Below are positions 1-11,701 of a stretch of 64,000 nt of DNA, in pieces. A model generated the notes under the pieces. It ran no database searches and was not told the origin of the DNA. It saw only the letters and a program-made list of their open reading frames with translations. Numbering within the stretch: the first letter of the stretch is position 1; every line of letters starts with the position of its first letter. The position numbers and the translations under genes were made by a program. The stretch is from Cryptomeria japonica (Eukaryota > Streptophyta > Pinopsida > Cupressales > Cupressaceae), in assembly GCF_030272615.1 (NCBI RefSeq), contig NC_081415.1, positions 106,405,796-106,469,795 of the forward strand, in the 5' to 3' direction.

Positions 1-1
1 G

Positions 2-319
2 TTGGCTAAGTATGGTTCTAATGCATATAAAATTGATTTGCCTACTGATCTTTCTTTGTATCCTATTTTCAATGTTTCAGATTTGGTGGCATTCAAAGGT
101 CAAATTCCTAAGGAGAATGATAGAGTTTCAGATGTTCACAAGTCACTTTCAGACCTGCCTTTGCCTCCTCTATCTATTCCTCAAGCTAAAAAAGTGTTGG
201 ACTCAAGAGTTTACAAGAGGACTCGCCATCATGTGTACATGGAGCATCTCATCAAGTGGAAAGATAAACCACTTTTGGGAGCCACTTGGGTAAATGAGTC
301 TGAGTTCTCTAAGTCTTGA
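2..319 (+). CDS. Ty3/gypsy chromovirus polyprotein, C-terminal end (integrase tail and chromodomain), partial
   Basis: The frame is open from the window edge to a stop at 317-319 (about 105 codons). The first part (AYKIDLP, then YPIFNVSDL) matches the usual integrase tail of plant Ty3/gypsy elements (YKLxLP...hPVFHVSxL). From about residue 65 a chromodomain follows: VLDSR, then YMEHLIKWKDKP and ATWVNESEF. Such a domain in this position is typical of chromoviruses and is thought to guide integration by binding chromatin. Protease, reverse transcriptase and the integrase core lie outside the window. The frame shows no break here, and a polypurine tract follows 46 bp after the stop, so this is the normal 3' end of the element. 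Confidence 0.85.
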   Translation: MAKYGSNAYKIDLPTDLSLYPIFNVSDLVAFKGQIPKENDRVSDVHKSLSDLPLPPLSIPQAKKVLDSRVYKRTRHHVYMEHLIKWKDKPLLGATWVNESEFSKS

Positions 320-365
320 ATTCCTTCTTCTTTTTTTCCTCAAGGAGTCAGATGACTTCTTTGTC

Positions 366-375
366 TTTGGGGGAG
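366..375 (+). other. Polypurine tract of the Ty3/gypsy element
   Basis: TTTGGGGGAG lies about 46 bp after the polyprotein stop and just before a TG dinucleotide at 378. This is the expected position of the primer site for plus-strand DNA synthesis, directly 5' of the 3' LTR. Confidence 0.65.
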
Positions 376-377
376 TA

Positions 378-2330
378 TGGTGCAGGAGCACCTAGTCATG
401 CTCTACTCTCCTTTTTTTGGTATTTTTCATGCTTAAGTGTCTTGTTAGTTTTGAAATATTTTCATAGATTTTTTTTATTCATTTTATAAGTGTTTGATCT
501 CATTTTGTTCTTGAGAGATCAAGTTTTTCTTCTTAGGGCTTGAATTGTCAATATTGTGCTTCTAGACCTAATAAGGCTAAAAAGTGGAAAATCTTCTTAT
601 AGCCTTATCCATGCTTTGGAAAGAATTTAAAATTTTCTATAAAGTTTTTTTATTAATTCCTAGGTTATTTTGGAAGGTTGGTTGTGTTAGGTTGCTCAAA
701 TTACCATTTGGAGTAACAAAAGTTGTCATTTTGCTTGTAAATGTTGTCATTTTGGACACTTTTTGTAAAAAGAAGACAAAAAAATGCCTTATGTCCATAC
801 AGGAGTTGATAAACACTTTAAAATTATATATATATGCCTCCCTCTTCTTGGTATAGGGTTGGATTTTGTACTTTCTACCATAATTAATCAAAAGGGCAAC
901 AATTTTATGATTTTTCTCATGTTTTGAGCTTCATTTGTACAACAGTCCATACTATAGCTTATCATTTTCATTTTGTACCTTTTGGAAAGTGATCTTGGTG
1001 TATATTCAATGCACTTTATGTAATTTCTTTGTAGGTTGTGCATTGGGAAGTTGGTTTTGTAAAATAGTTTTATTTTTGCTCTTTGGCTACCCTGTCAAGG
1101 GTTTTGGCCTCCAAAATGCATCAACTTATCTAATTCCAGGTTTGGGCTCCCATGGATGGACTTAGACAAGTTGTATTTCTCATGTACAGTGTAAATAATT
1201 CATTTTTTGGCCAGGGTTGTGCAAAATAAGTGCTTTTGAGTTCATGCTAGGCAAGTTGGTGATAAATTTGGCTAGCAATGTGAACAAAGACTCAAACAAG
1301 TTTGTGCTCGAACGTCAATTGAGTGAAAAAACTTAAGGCAGAGGTCTACACTAGTTTCCTTAGAGTTGTAGATGTATTTAGAGCTTCAAACGGTGCATTT
1401 TTCATCTTGCAAAAGTGTTGAGTTGTGGCTGGCAGCAAGTACCTAGTTTTGGGAAATTAATGTCTTTTGCATCTAAAAATTGCTTTATGGAAGTTTTCAT
1501 GCTTTGGAAACTTGTGATAAGTGTTAAAATTTTTTTTAGAGGTTTCTAGATGCTTGGGTGAAGGTTTCCATGAAGTTCTAACCCTTCAAAATGCAGGAAA
1601 AATAGTGAATTAGCAGTGACAATGCTAAAAACAGTCATTTTTCTACCTTTTTCAGTTTGCATAGCAAGCGTTTGATGTAATGTCATGCAGGGCAGAGTTG
1701 GAGAATAGTTCAAAATGATATGATAGAGGTTATAGAATGGTTTGGAAGCTTGGTGTGTGGTGTAAGAGAGACTTCCTTTGTTGTTTGAGAAAAACCTTCT
1801 TAAAACCCTCCTTTCTTGCCTAAAAATATGGACAATCATTAAACCACCTTCTCAGGAGCTAAAATCATGAAAATCCTTGAGTTTAGACCTTGTTGACACC
1901 TTCCAAGTCAGGTTCCTTGGTTTTCATGGCCATCGTTTCCCTATGCAAGCAAAATCCACCCAATTAGGCCTCCACGAGCTAGTAGCCTTTTTAGCCCTGT
2001 TTTACTAAAAAGTGAACCCAGTTGCCTCAATGATGTTGGAACCTTCCAAACTTGTGCAAAAAAATTGAAATACACCTAATGGGCCTAATTAAATCAATAA
2101 TGATATTCAAGACACCATTTTTGGGGTGTGGACCTATGGTGGAGGATTTGAGTAACATTGAGGAAGCAAGCTAGAACAAAATTGTATAACACACAAATAA
2201 GGTGATTGTTTGAGGAGAGGTGTGGGTTTTGAAATTTGATGTTTCCAAACACTAATTGAACACAAAATAAAAAGTATATCCTTGGGTCTACAAAACAAAT
2301 TAAACCAATTTAGGCTTATTGAGTAACTTC
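378..2330 (+). mobile_element. Probable 3' LTR of the Ty3/gypsy element (start supported, end not located)
   Basis: The LTR should begin at TGGTGCAGGAGCACC, directly after the polypurine tract. The matching 5' LTR is outside the window, so the CA end and the target-site duplication cannot be placed. The stretch is AT-rich and has no gene-like frame. The open frames at 584-856, 935-1165 and 1546-1839 have no recognisable domains. The end coordinate is only where LTR-like sequence stops being arguable. Confidence 0.4.
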
Positions 2331-2339
2331 TCACTCAAT

Positions 2340-3490
2340 CTCCCTATCAATGATGATCTATGCATTGTTGTAGATAATAGATAATGCATTTGATACGTGA
2401 TTGGTAGATGATTATGTTGCATTAGTGAATGGTAAAAAAAGTCTCTGTTTGTGGCTAGTTTTTGTTTATTTCCCTAGGGTATTTTGGCAGGCATTACAAA
2501 AGATGAAGCATTCCACCAAACCAATCAACTAAAAAATTAATGGAAAAAACATATCAGCCCTATAAATTGAATAAAGATTTAGCTTTTAAATTTGAAATAG
2601 GTGGACAAATATTTAAGAGGCCATAACAAATAAGCATCAAATAAATTTTAAAAAATTCAAATTGAAATAAACATGAAATCCTTTCATTCTACACTTTTTT
2701 TCAAACTTAGTGACACAAGAACGCACAATGTAATAAAAAGAGGAGGAATAATATACAACAACGTCAGAAGAGAAGGAAGAAGACATGAAAATCTAAGAAT
2801 AAGATGAAGAAGATGCAACATTGTTCAAGGTATTACTATTGTTCCATTTTTTATATTTTATATTCAATGTAAATGTTGTTCCCAATTTGCTATGCATGTA
2901 AATGTGTATAATATGTATGCAAATGCAATTTGTAAACTTTTTTTATTGTTTCTACAATGAAAATATTGTTCCTAGTTTATTGAAAATTTGTATGTGTATA
3001 CTATGTATGTGAATGCAATTTTAGAAAACACTTTTAATTTGAGTCATAGGTTAATAGTCTTGTTTTGTTCTTCATTTGAGTCATATGTTCACAATCTTAG
3101 TTTGATCTTGAATTTAGTAATAGGTTAGTAGTCTTAGTTTATTAAGAACTACTTACTCTATTGCATCTGTTTTCTTTACTTTGTTATTCGTTAGATTGAT
3201 ACATTAACTCTCTCTCTCTCTACATATAACCTCCTCCTTATTCTCAGTTTTATTCATAGATTAACAATCTTTATTTGTTAAACTTTTATTATTTTTCATC
3301 CCTTTACTTTAATTTGTTTTTCATTATGTATTCATAGACTAGCAACCCTGCTCTCTATATGTATACATATATAGACATATTTAAATGTCTACAACCTTTC
3401 TCTTGTTATTAATTTGAGTCATAGGTCAACAATCTTAATTTGAATCTAATGTTAACAATCTTCATTTACTAAACTCTTTCTTACTATTTT
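2340..3490. other. AT-rich stretch, nothing recognised
   Basis: No coding frame or inverted repeat seen. The phrase 'gagtcataggttaacaatctt' recurs in diverged form (near 3045, 3075, 3110, 3415, 3450), suggesting a decayed tandem repeat. Confidence 0.5.
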
Positions 3491-3496
3491 TCACCC

Positions 3497-3655
3497 TTCA
3501 CCGAGATATCAGATGCGCTTATTTTAATATATAATAATCCATGTTTTTAGATAAAAGAAGCTGCCGATAGTGAACATACACATAGTGGTAGGTAGTGGGT
3601 TCGATACTGAAGCAGCTTAACACAGTCATCCACAGACACTGTTAATAAAATCTTT
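3497..3655 (+). repeat. SINE-like dispersed repeat, copy 1 (left end of block A)
   Basis: Carries the family core: AATAATCC, AAAAGAAGC, a GATAGTGAACATAC stretch resembling a tRNA A box, then GTAGTGGGTTCGATACTGAAGC resembling a B box, then CACAGTCATCCACAGACAC. The same core recurs at 37325-37580 and 35035-35150 in this orientation, and at 10590-10850, 14290-14620, 42596-42895 and 46310-46630 in the other. The tRNA-derived SINE reading rests on the B-box match and an A-to-B spacing of about 35 bp; no 3' tail was defined. Confidence 0.55.
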
Positions 3656-4299
3656 CATGTTCACCTTTTTGATGGGCATATATGACCCTTCGAATTGGAT
3701 AAAGGTAAAATATTTGTGGATTCCCAAACGCAGAGCAGGATGATGTATATAGGGGGCCATCCATCCTACAGGTGAGCTTGATGTTCTAGTGTGTTCAACA
3801 ATCGTGCTGTAATACTTTTTCTGGAACTCTCCTTTTCAATCAGTTAACTATCTGATATTTTAGAGGATACAAAAAAATCCACGAAGCGGTCCAGTGACCC
3901 AATCTTTAAATTGTAACTTCAATATTTATTTCTTTCTTCTAACACTTCGAATAAAAAAAAAAGAACTTATTTCTCCATAACAATTCTCTTTTATTTCTCT
4001 GACCTATGTTCCCTTTGGACATCTATTCCATGCTTTATAATATAATCTAAAATTGTGTTATCAAACTGTCCCATCTTTTTCAGTTCCAAACGCAATGTGG
4101 ATACGGTCCACTAGCCAGTGTGTGGTCGCTCTCTTATCCTGAGCTATGCTTTTGAGCTGGTTCGAAAGGAAACACGTGCTTTTTAAGGCCCGTTTCAAAT
4201 TGTACAATTGATTTCGATTGATGTGCTGTGTATGATTATGAACGATATTCAATGCAATTGTCGAACACAATTAATGCTAATTTAATTTACATTTGTTTC

Positions 4300-6270
4300 C
4301 AAGCATTTATGTCCATTTAATGAACGATAGTGACGGTTTGTCGTTCACAAGCACTAAGTCCCAAATTGCATTATCAAACTATTGATGTACAAATTGAAAC
4401 GTGCAATTATACAATACTTTTAGAGTCAATTTGTTTTACATAGGGGCAGCTATCATGCTTTTTTATTTAAATGGACAAGGTTGTCATTGATTGGCCTACA
4501 CTGACGTAATCTCTATACAATTTTCCAGAGTAAACGAGAGGAGGAGCTTCGCGCTACACTGTTTGCAAAAAGTAACAAGTAACAAGGAATTCTTCTCTTT
4601 ACTTTGTTGGGTTAAAAATTAGTGAAATCTAGGAAATATTAGTGTAAACATGTTTAGTGTCATTCCGTAAATATGTTAATCAGCAGCCTTCTATTTTGTA
4701 GAGGCTACCGCATAAGCGTTCCAGAAAACTTGGAGGTAAGTTACACCATATTTTGCACCACTTATCTAATGTTTGTTTGTAGATTATCGGAAAATATATT
4801 AGCAATCGAATTCATATGTTCTATGGATATGTTTAGATTTGTGTTTATAACGGATTTTTTAAGAAATAGATAATGTAACTAATAAAGAAGTATGAGATTT
4901 TTAATCTTGAAAGTATTTATATCTAATATTTATGAATTTTTATTGTGTAGTTTTAAATAAATTGAATATGTGTTTATTATTTATATTTAATGATGATTAA
5001 GTTGTAGAGAATGTGGTTCACTAATTTTAGTTGTAATCATTGTGATGTTCAACAATGTTAAACTCTATGTGAGAATCCATTTAAGTATTGAGATGTTTAA
5101 CACTCCTTTAAATCTTAAGCGACACTCCGGTCTTAATATTATTGGAAGCATATATAGAATAAAATGTCAAGGTGTGTTCAATCAAAAAGTTGTGAACAAT
5201 GGACAATAGTGATAGGTCTCTTCACCTTAATAAGAAGAGATTTAGTTAGCGATGGTGCTAAACTAAGAATCACTCCTACACTTCCATCAATTTGAAGATG
5301 TGATACTATTCAAAAAACAATTAGAATTATCTATGTGAACTTTACCTTTATCTTCAAATAGAGTGACTAATATAGCAAACAATATTATCTTTAACAAAGA
5401 ATATAGTTAGCTACCAAGTTCTCTAAAATATACTTCTAATGAAGTTGGTGGCATGGATTTTTTTATTTATTTTTTACTCTAGAGGTATTCATGGGTGGCA
5501 TGGGATATTGGTTTTGTCTTTATTATTTTATAAATTTAGTTGGCAACAAATCATCACATCTTCCAAAATTATCAAAACCATAGTGGATGCATATGGAATA
5601 TAATTTTAGACTCCATAAATGAGATTCTGGTGGTTAAATATTCTATGGATGAAGTCATAGCACCCTATAATATTCAAATTTTGAGGCAAGTTCATTTGGG
5701 TCACTTGATTGGATCTATTCCTTCTATTTTTAGGCTCAAATAAATTTAATAAGATCAATCAATGGGTTAAATTTATTAAATGAACATTTGTCAAATAGAA
5801 TCATTAGCATACATCATTAAAGACATATTATTTTCATATATTATTAAATACTTTTACACTTCATAAATAATTATAAAACTTCTCATTGGCAATTTTGCAT
5901 ACATTAAATAGATAAAAATAAAAAGTATAAATTGAAATGTGTTGTTTGTTTTTTCACACGGGATAAGGCCAAATTCGCATTCACAAAATGTAAAATATTA
6001 ATTGGTTAAAACGAAAGCTTCCCTTTATTCTATTGATTTAAAACTTACTAATAATATCTTTTGAGTTTAGATAAAATTTACATTAAATGCGAACTTATTT
6101 GTTGTCAATCCCTAAATATGTTTGTTAGTTTGGACTTGTGGAGGGAAATCAATTACTACCAATGTCTATTCAATATATTGAATTAGCATTTATTGTCATT
6201 GTCACTTCACTATTTAATATATTGATATGAAAGATGAATGGAAACCTCCTAATTTGCAAGAACTCACGGA
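4300..6270. other. AT-rich upstream region of copy A without a supported gene
   Basis: Colinear with 38270-40250 in block B. It contains a 67-codon open frame at 5540-5743 that begins at TTG, not ATG, and is identical at protein level to 39478-39681. Its three nucleotide differences are all synonymous, but no domain is recognised. No other frame is supported. Confidence 0.5.
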
Positions 6271-6275
6271 AAAAT

Positions 6276-6438
6276 GACATGTCTATTCTGGCTCCAAAAA
6301 GGCAGTACGGAGGGACTAACACTCATGTTAGTCACGCGTTTTACACCATCGATTTTGCATTTAATGGTCGCAATTGACTAACCTGTCACTAACACACTGT
6401 ACTAAAGGTCTGTTTTGGAGCCAGAATAGCCGTGGCCC
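6276..6438. mobile_element. Mutator-like MITE, copy in the upstream region of A
   Basis: Terminal inverted repeats contain CTATTCTGGCTCCAAAA (6283-6299) and TTTTGGAGCCAGAATAG (6413-6429) and extend outward to degenerate G-CA-G ends. Flanks CGGAAAAAT and AGAAAAAAT fit a decayed 9-bp target duplication; block B shows the empty site (cacgaaaaaagtagatattg). There is no coding capacity. Nine-bp duplications and GG-starting ends suggest a Mutator-superfamily MITE; the superfamily is inference. Confidence 0.75.
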
Positions 6439-6907
6439 AGAAAAAATAGATATTGATCGTGAACTTGTGCAGAATGTACTCAAAAGCATATGCGGATTTT
6501 ATGTAAAGCATAATTGATAAGAAAAGAGAATATGACTCGTAATTAATTTTTCATTCCTCCTCACAATGTTGCCTATAAACCGTACGTCCAGGCTAAATCA
6601 ATTATTTGATATTATTTTATCAGAATTTAATTTAATAGTTTTTCAATCAAACTCATTCAATTAGACTGATCATTAATTAATTGAAAGAGAGACTTCCAGA
6701 AAAAGTATTACAGCACGAGAGTTTCATTACATGTTGAACGGCTTATAAACACTAGAACATCAAGCTCGCCTGTGGGATGGAGAGCCACCTATATACATCA
6801 TCCTGCTCTGTGTTTGGAAATCCACAAATATAGCTCGTCCTTTTCAGCGCACACAGCATTCGGCGTCTCTCTACAACCTTATCTCTAAATGTGCTTTCTT
6901 CGTTTCC

Positions 6908-7004
6908 CACGTGATACAAGATAAGGTTTGATTAATTAAGCTCTTAAGCCATCTTACATTAGGTGTGATTAGGTGCACAATCTAAGCATTCCATGTTATA
7001 AATA
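6908..7004 (+). promoter_or_regulatory. Copy A promoter: G-box and TATA box
   Basis: CACGTG at 6908-6913 and TATAAATA at 6997-7004, the TATA box starting 75 bp before the ATG at 7072. The same two elements at the same spacing occur before gene B. The promoter looks intact although the gene behind it is broken. Confidence 0.7.
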
Positions 7005-7071
7005 GGAGTGAAGAGCCGAGAGTTTCAAAACATAGAGTAAGCGATTTTCGATTTCGGTCATTGAATCTGCT

Positions 7072-10000
7072 ATGGCTTTCCGCAGTTCTCTTCTAGTTCT
7101 TTTCCTCCTCGTTGATTGCCTTTCCATTGCTTTCGAATGGTGAGATTTCTGAAGGGTTGGCCAAGAAGATCAAGAGTATTAACGCAAGAGGAGCACATTA
7201 CGGTCTGGTAGTTTCCGGCGAAGCAGAACTCAATGTATTTCTCGCTGTGGGCGTCTTCCAACCTGTAGATATCTCTGGTTGAATCATACTCAATTCTTTT
7301 CTCCTTCTCCCTTATTTATCTTCTGAGCATTAGCACAATGTACTTTTTTTTTCACTAGTTCATATACGTATTTTAGTATTAACTGGTTTTGGTTACTGTA
7401 CTACAGGTCGAAGGTTCCATGTGGGAATGTTTAGAGGGAGCAGGACAATTTTAGTCATGAGCGGAAGTGGATCGGTAAAGACCCACAAAGTCATTTAATG
7501 TGTCTCCTCATCCCGGTGGTAATACTAATGATTGGATTAGTATGACTAATGGTGTGATTGTGATTGGGATCATTATTGCCCAGGTGAACGCAGCACAGAC
7601 AACACAGCTGTTGCTCACTCACTTTCGTGTGAAGGGAGTAATTCACTATGGAAGAGCGGCCAGCGCAAACCCCAAAGATCTCCGTGTTGGTGACGTTGCT
7701 ATTCCCAGTCAATTCGCACACACTGCCGTCTCTGGTACTGGCAGGTACGTACTTAATTACCCCTCCCCTAATTCTTCTTTCTCTTCTTCTCTCACTTTTT
7801 CTTTCTTCTTTTTTTTTTAATTAAATATTGAGAGTCCAAAGAAAACTTAGACGTAGAGTTTATACAAAACTAGTGAGCGGGGGGTAGGGCCACCGCTGCC
7901 AAACTGAAGAACTAGAGAAAGGATTATATACAATTATCGCTCTAGCCAAAAAGAGGGGACATAGCAAAATAGTTCAGTATTGGAGGATCTCATCTTGATC
8001 CTCCACCCACGTAGTCCAGCCTTGTTCTCCTTCCATCCAGACCACCTTCTTTCTTGCTAAGATCTGGGAGCACATCTCGATCCTGTTGAAGGGGGGAGGC
8101 CTGCTGTCCTGTAGATCCTTTACCAGCTTCTTCACTGTTTTGTCAAAAGAGGTCTGGTTCTATGCGATTCTAGCCCATTCATACCCGTTTTGCATCTCAT
8201 GAACAAACATGGTTGCTCTGCCATCTTTCAAGAATCGCAGTAGCTTGTTTCTCTCGAGGTTTATCACAAAACAGACCTGCACAGCAATTTTGTAATGTAT
8301 GAGTGTTTTGAAAAACTCAGTACGTTCCCTTGTAATGCCTTGGAACTTCTCCTCATTTCTAATTTTTCCAAATAAACCAGAGAATGTAAGAAGATAAGAT
8401 TTGCGAAACAAGATTAGTATCCTTCCGTAGTCCATGAATAAAACCAGTAACAATATCAAGAGTAAAAACAGATTCTGCAATAGATATTCCAAACAGAAGC
8501 CAAATTTCTCTAGCAAAGGGGCAATCAAAGAATATGTGACGCGCGGTCTCAGGTTTTCTGTAGACAAAGCACCGATCATGCTCAACAGATTTATTCCTAA
8601 CAGGTAGTCTGTCTAAAATGAGTTGCCATTTGAAGCATTGAATTTTAGGGGGAATGGGGGATCACCAGAGCTTCTCAAAGGTTTTCTGCCAAGTGTGGGG
8701 GGTATGGTTAACATACCACGGTTTGTTGATGTGTTCGATCACGGAGAGGTCACTGTTTAGCAAGGTATAGATAGATTTGACTTTGATTTTAGGGAGGGTG
8801 GAGCCATCCTTCCATAGGAATGAGAGGTATCTATGGGCATCTACTTGGGTGTTTTTGGGGAGGTTAAAGGGATCGCATGCATTTTTAATCATATTGTATG
8901 TCTTTTTATGTGATGTAGGGAGATCATATTTAGTGCTAAGAGCCTCCCAGCTAATAAGGTTATCATATTCAAGGATATCCATAATGTACTTGATTCCTTT
9001 GTTATACTAGTGCTTAGTAAAGCAACCTTGGGTTAAAGCAAGGGGTTTGAAGTTGTGATGCAGGTTCCACCATATTGACCTTTCATCGTGTAGGGAGTTG
9101 TCAGAGTTGATGCTTGAATTGTTAATTAGACCACGCACATGCTCCCAGGCTTTCCAGATGGATTTAAACACCCAGGTGCCTTGGACAGACACAGAAAAAC
9201 TGCCAGCTATTAGGTCGCTGAGTGGGAGAGCTTTCCACGTTTTGCCATTTTTAGGAACACCATTTTGAATGTTGTTTCTGATGAGGATTTTTTAGGGTTC
9301 TTGTCCTTCCAGTGAGTGAAATATCCATTTGGCAACAAGGGAGATGCCTTGCAGCCTAAGATCCTGAAGGCCCAGCCCACCAAATTTTTAATCCAAGTGG
9401 CACCAGGTCCATTTGACTGCGTGGGCTTTCCTTTTACCCTTCCCATCTGACCAAAGGAACCGTTTGATAGCTCTTTGGATTTCAAAGATTTGGTAGTTGC
9501 TAAACATCCATACCGAGGAGTAATAGATACTGTATGAAGATACGATTTTTTGGCAGACTTGAATCCTGCCAGCAAGGGATAGGACCCTATTGTCCCACTT
9601 GTTGAGTTTACTATCTATTTTTTCCCTAACCCAGCCCCACGTCCTTAAAAGAGGGAGATATCGAGAAGGGGATGCCAAGATAATGGACTAGTTTAGTAGG
9701 TCCTCCCCACGGATACCCAAACTGGTGAAGCCAGTCCGGGGGATTATCTTTCCATTCAAGTAGGATGGATTTTGTCCTGGCTTCTCTCACTTTAGAAAAT
9801 AATTGGTATCAGATGACTCCCTAATCTTGTTTGATTTTGGATGATATCAGAAGTTTCGCCGTGACGAGGGAAGTTTCGATCGCCAGATTGCTAACCTCAC
9901 ATTTTCCGACTTTAATGCTGATAAAAACGTTCTGAACTTTCTTCAGAGCGTATATTTGCAGCCGGAAATAGTTTATTCCAAGCCCGAGGAGAGAGACTCC

Positions 10001-10588
10001 ATATTTTGGTTCAATGCAGATGACAAACTGTACGCCACCACAGAGGAAATTGAGGTATCATCATTTAACACGTTAAACTAAATGTGAAAATTTACCCTAC
10101 TTAAATTGGTATTAATGATGTAATGGAATTTAATTGTGCAGGATGTAGAGTTAGATAGATGTGTGTTCAAATCTCATATATGTCTGCCAAAACAGCCAAA
10201 GATTAAGAGGATTGAGAGGGCAAGCAGGGCTGACATCTATCTGAATAACGTGGCTTACAGAAACTTCCTCCACAAGGAGTTGAATGTCAGCTCCATTGAC
10301 ACTGAAACAGCAGCAATTGCGATGGTAGGATTGATTATAAGAGCTTTTGATATGTGCGTGCTTTTATTTTCCATGATTTTAATCAAGTGTGGTGTTGTGC
10401 AGGTGTGCGAGAGCGAGAAGAAGGCCTTCCTTGCAATGAGATCGATAACCAATTATGCGGGCGGGCCTTCTTTGAAAAACGATGTAAGTGTGATCAAGCA
10501 GCTGTGGACCTCCCGTGCTAGCGTGGCAGTCGGCGCAATCTTTGACAAATTGGCACCAGGCAATTCTACCCTCCGTTTAGTTAAATAG
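7072..10588 (+). pseudogene. Copy A: bark-storage-protein-like (nucleoside phosphorylase fold) pseudogene
   Basis: Six exons match gene B: 7072-7277, 7407-7474, 7584-7744, 9851-10054, 10142-10324 and 10403-10588. All GT/AG sites are kept. Exon 1 lacks 2 bp after codon 13 (CTCCTCGTTG against CTCCTCTCGTTG in B), so translation stops at a TGA after about 23 residues, inside the signal peptide. Exon 3 has gained 2 bp near its end (GTCTCTGG against GTCTGG), which restores the frame for exons 4-6. Intron 3 holds a LINE of about 2 kb. In exon 4, 7 of 8 differences from B change the amino acid, consistent with relaxed constraint. The last codons also differ (LVK stop, against LVNSK stop). The promoter and splice sites suggest it may still be transcribed. 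The pseudogene call is firm unless the two indels are assembly errors. Confidence 0.88.
7799..9780 (-). mobile_element. 5'-truncated L1-type LINE inserted in intron 3 of copy A
   Basis: The insertion lies between two copies of CTTCTCTCACTTT (7786-7798 and 9781-9793), a perfect 13-bp target-site duplication; block B has the uninterrupted site. On the minus strand, reading from 9780, come the C-terminal part of the reverse transcriptase (DSKLNKWDNRVLSLAGRIQV, then RAIKRFLWSDGKG, KWTWCHLD, FGGLGLQDLRLQG), a long connector, and the zf-RVT zinc-binding domain at about 8500-8680 (IPPKIQCFKWQL, then C-F-V-Y...ETARHIFFDCPFAREIW). A tail follows to about 8160. The A-rich 3' end appears on the plus strand as a T-rich run at 7796-7818. 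Stop codons near 9370 and elsewhere show decay. Endonuclease and most of the RT are missing, the usual result of incomplete reverse transcription. Confidence 0.92.
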
Positions 10589-10589
10589 T

Positions 10590-10850
10590 AAATAGTATGT
10601 ATATTTGTAATGCGTATGTTTAGTAATAGCGGCTGCCCGATCTATATGCGTATCTCTAGTAAAAGTGGCTGCACCGTCCGTGTATAAATGTCTGAAGCCG
10701 CTTCTTTAGTTTCAGATTCGAACCCACTATCGAGCGTATTTTTAATTTGAGAGAATGCAGGACGATAATTAATCTTAATTTAAGAACTTTATTTTATTTT
10801 ATTATAAAATAGTAATATAACAATAGTTTAAAAATAATATTATTAATAAT
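10590..10850 (-). repeat. SINE-like repeat at the 3' end of copy A, with internal deletion
   Basis: Follows the copy A stop directly. Contains ATGTTTAGTAATAGCGGCTG, then a second related sub-repeat (CTCTAGTAAAAGTGGCTGC), then GATTCGAACCCACTA (B box read on the minus strand). About 115 bp present in the block B counterpart (42730-42845) are missing. Confidence 0.6.
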
Positions 10851-10854
10851 AAGA

Positions 10855-11690
10855 GATTTTGAAAGTGAACAATTGATCTTTTTTCAAGGATAAGAATGAA
10901 TATAAAATAAAAGTATGATGATGATGATGATGACAACGTCTTAATAGATTTTTTCTTTTGACTAAGAGTTTAATAGAAATATAATAGTATAATAATAATA
11001 ATTTGGTACTAAAAACTTTTTGCTTTTTTAAAGATAATAATGAAAATTTAAAAATATAATAACAAAACAAAATATTAAAATATTTAGTATAACAATATGA
11101 GATCAGCATGGGCATAAGTAGTGTACACATATTAAGAAATGTCTACTAAAATTATATGGTAAAAGGAGTGCATTTTAATAGCAATTATTTATTTAAAGCG
11201 GATATAAAATATTTGAGATGAAGGGGTAGATAAGAATTGTTTGGATTATGTTATGTGTTTGTATTCACGTATGTATTTTTAAATATATCACTATATCAAT
11301 TTGGGAAATCTTCTTAGTGTGAGACGTGACTTACAAGATAACCTTGAAGATTCTAGAATTTGGTTCTTCATATAATGTATAATAAATTTATCTATCTATT
11401 AAGGAAGGAGGTGTAACATCATAAATTGCACCTCGTAAAATTTCACGCTATATAAGCACCTTTACTTTAAACCTATTGGAGAACCCTTTTAGCTTTTACC
11501 TACTCGTCCGCTTGGCTTGTCTTGTTAGCTTTGCTTTTGTCATTTTTTTGTCCTTATGGACTGTCTGACTCATGGAAATCTACACGAAGATGTTTGTGCG
11601 TCACACTAGTTTCTCGCAAATATGTAGTTCGAAGGTGGTCATTGGAGTGTTACACCTACGATTTGCAATATTTGTAACATCTCTTAAAAT
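10855..11690. other. AT-rich stretch with a short GAT microsatellite
   Basis: A GAT trinucleotide run at about 10915-10934, and otherwise AT-rich sequence matching 42955-43560 of block B. Roughly 90 bp at 11245-11340 have no counterpart in B. No gene supported. Confidence 0.5.
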
Positions 11691-11701
11691 GCATACTGGC
11701 A

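Larger units (their letters stand above)
3690..6840. repeat. Inverted repeat arms around the upstream region of copy A
   Basis: The left arm (about 3710-3845: TTTGTGGATTCCCAAACGC, AGAGCAGGATGATGTATATA, GAGCTTGATGTTCTAGTG, GTGCTGTAATACTTTTTCTG) reappears as reverse complement at about 6690-6835. The right arm is also present in block B at 40680-40830, where the left arm is reduced to about 38020-38075. About 2.8 kb of AT-rich sequence separates the arms. No transposase is seen between them. The arms may come from inverted copies of the gene family's own upstream region rather than from a transposon. Confidence 0.6.

Noticed and set aside
7491-7721. Minus-strand 76-codon frame opposite exon 3 (also 41484-41714 and 36016-36288 plus)
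   Set aside because: Antisense of a constrained exon; no independent signal.
7500-7820. A 106-codon frame across exon 3 of copy A
   Set aside because: It reads through intron sequence on both sides; the exon is 7584-7744 by splice sites and comparison with B.
10255-10452. Minus-strand frame opposite exons 5-6 of copy A (and 42255-42452 opposite B)
   Set aside because: Antisense shadow of conserved coding exons.
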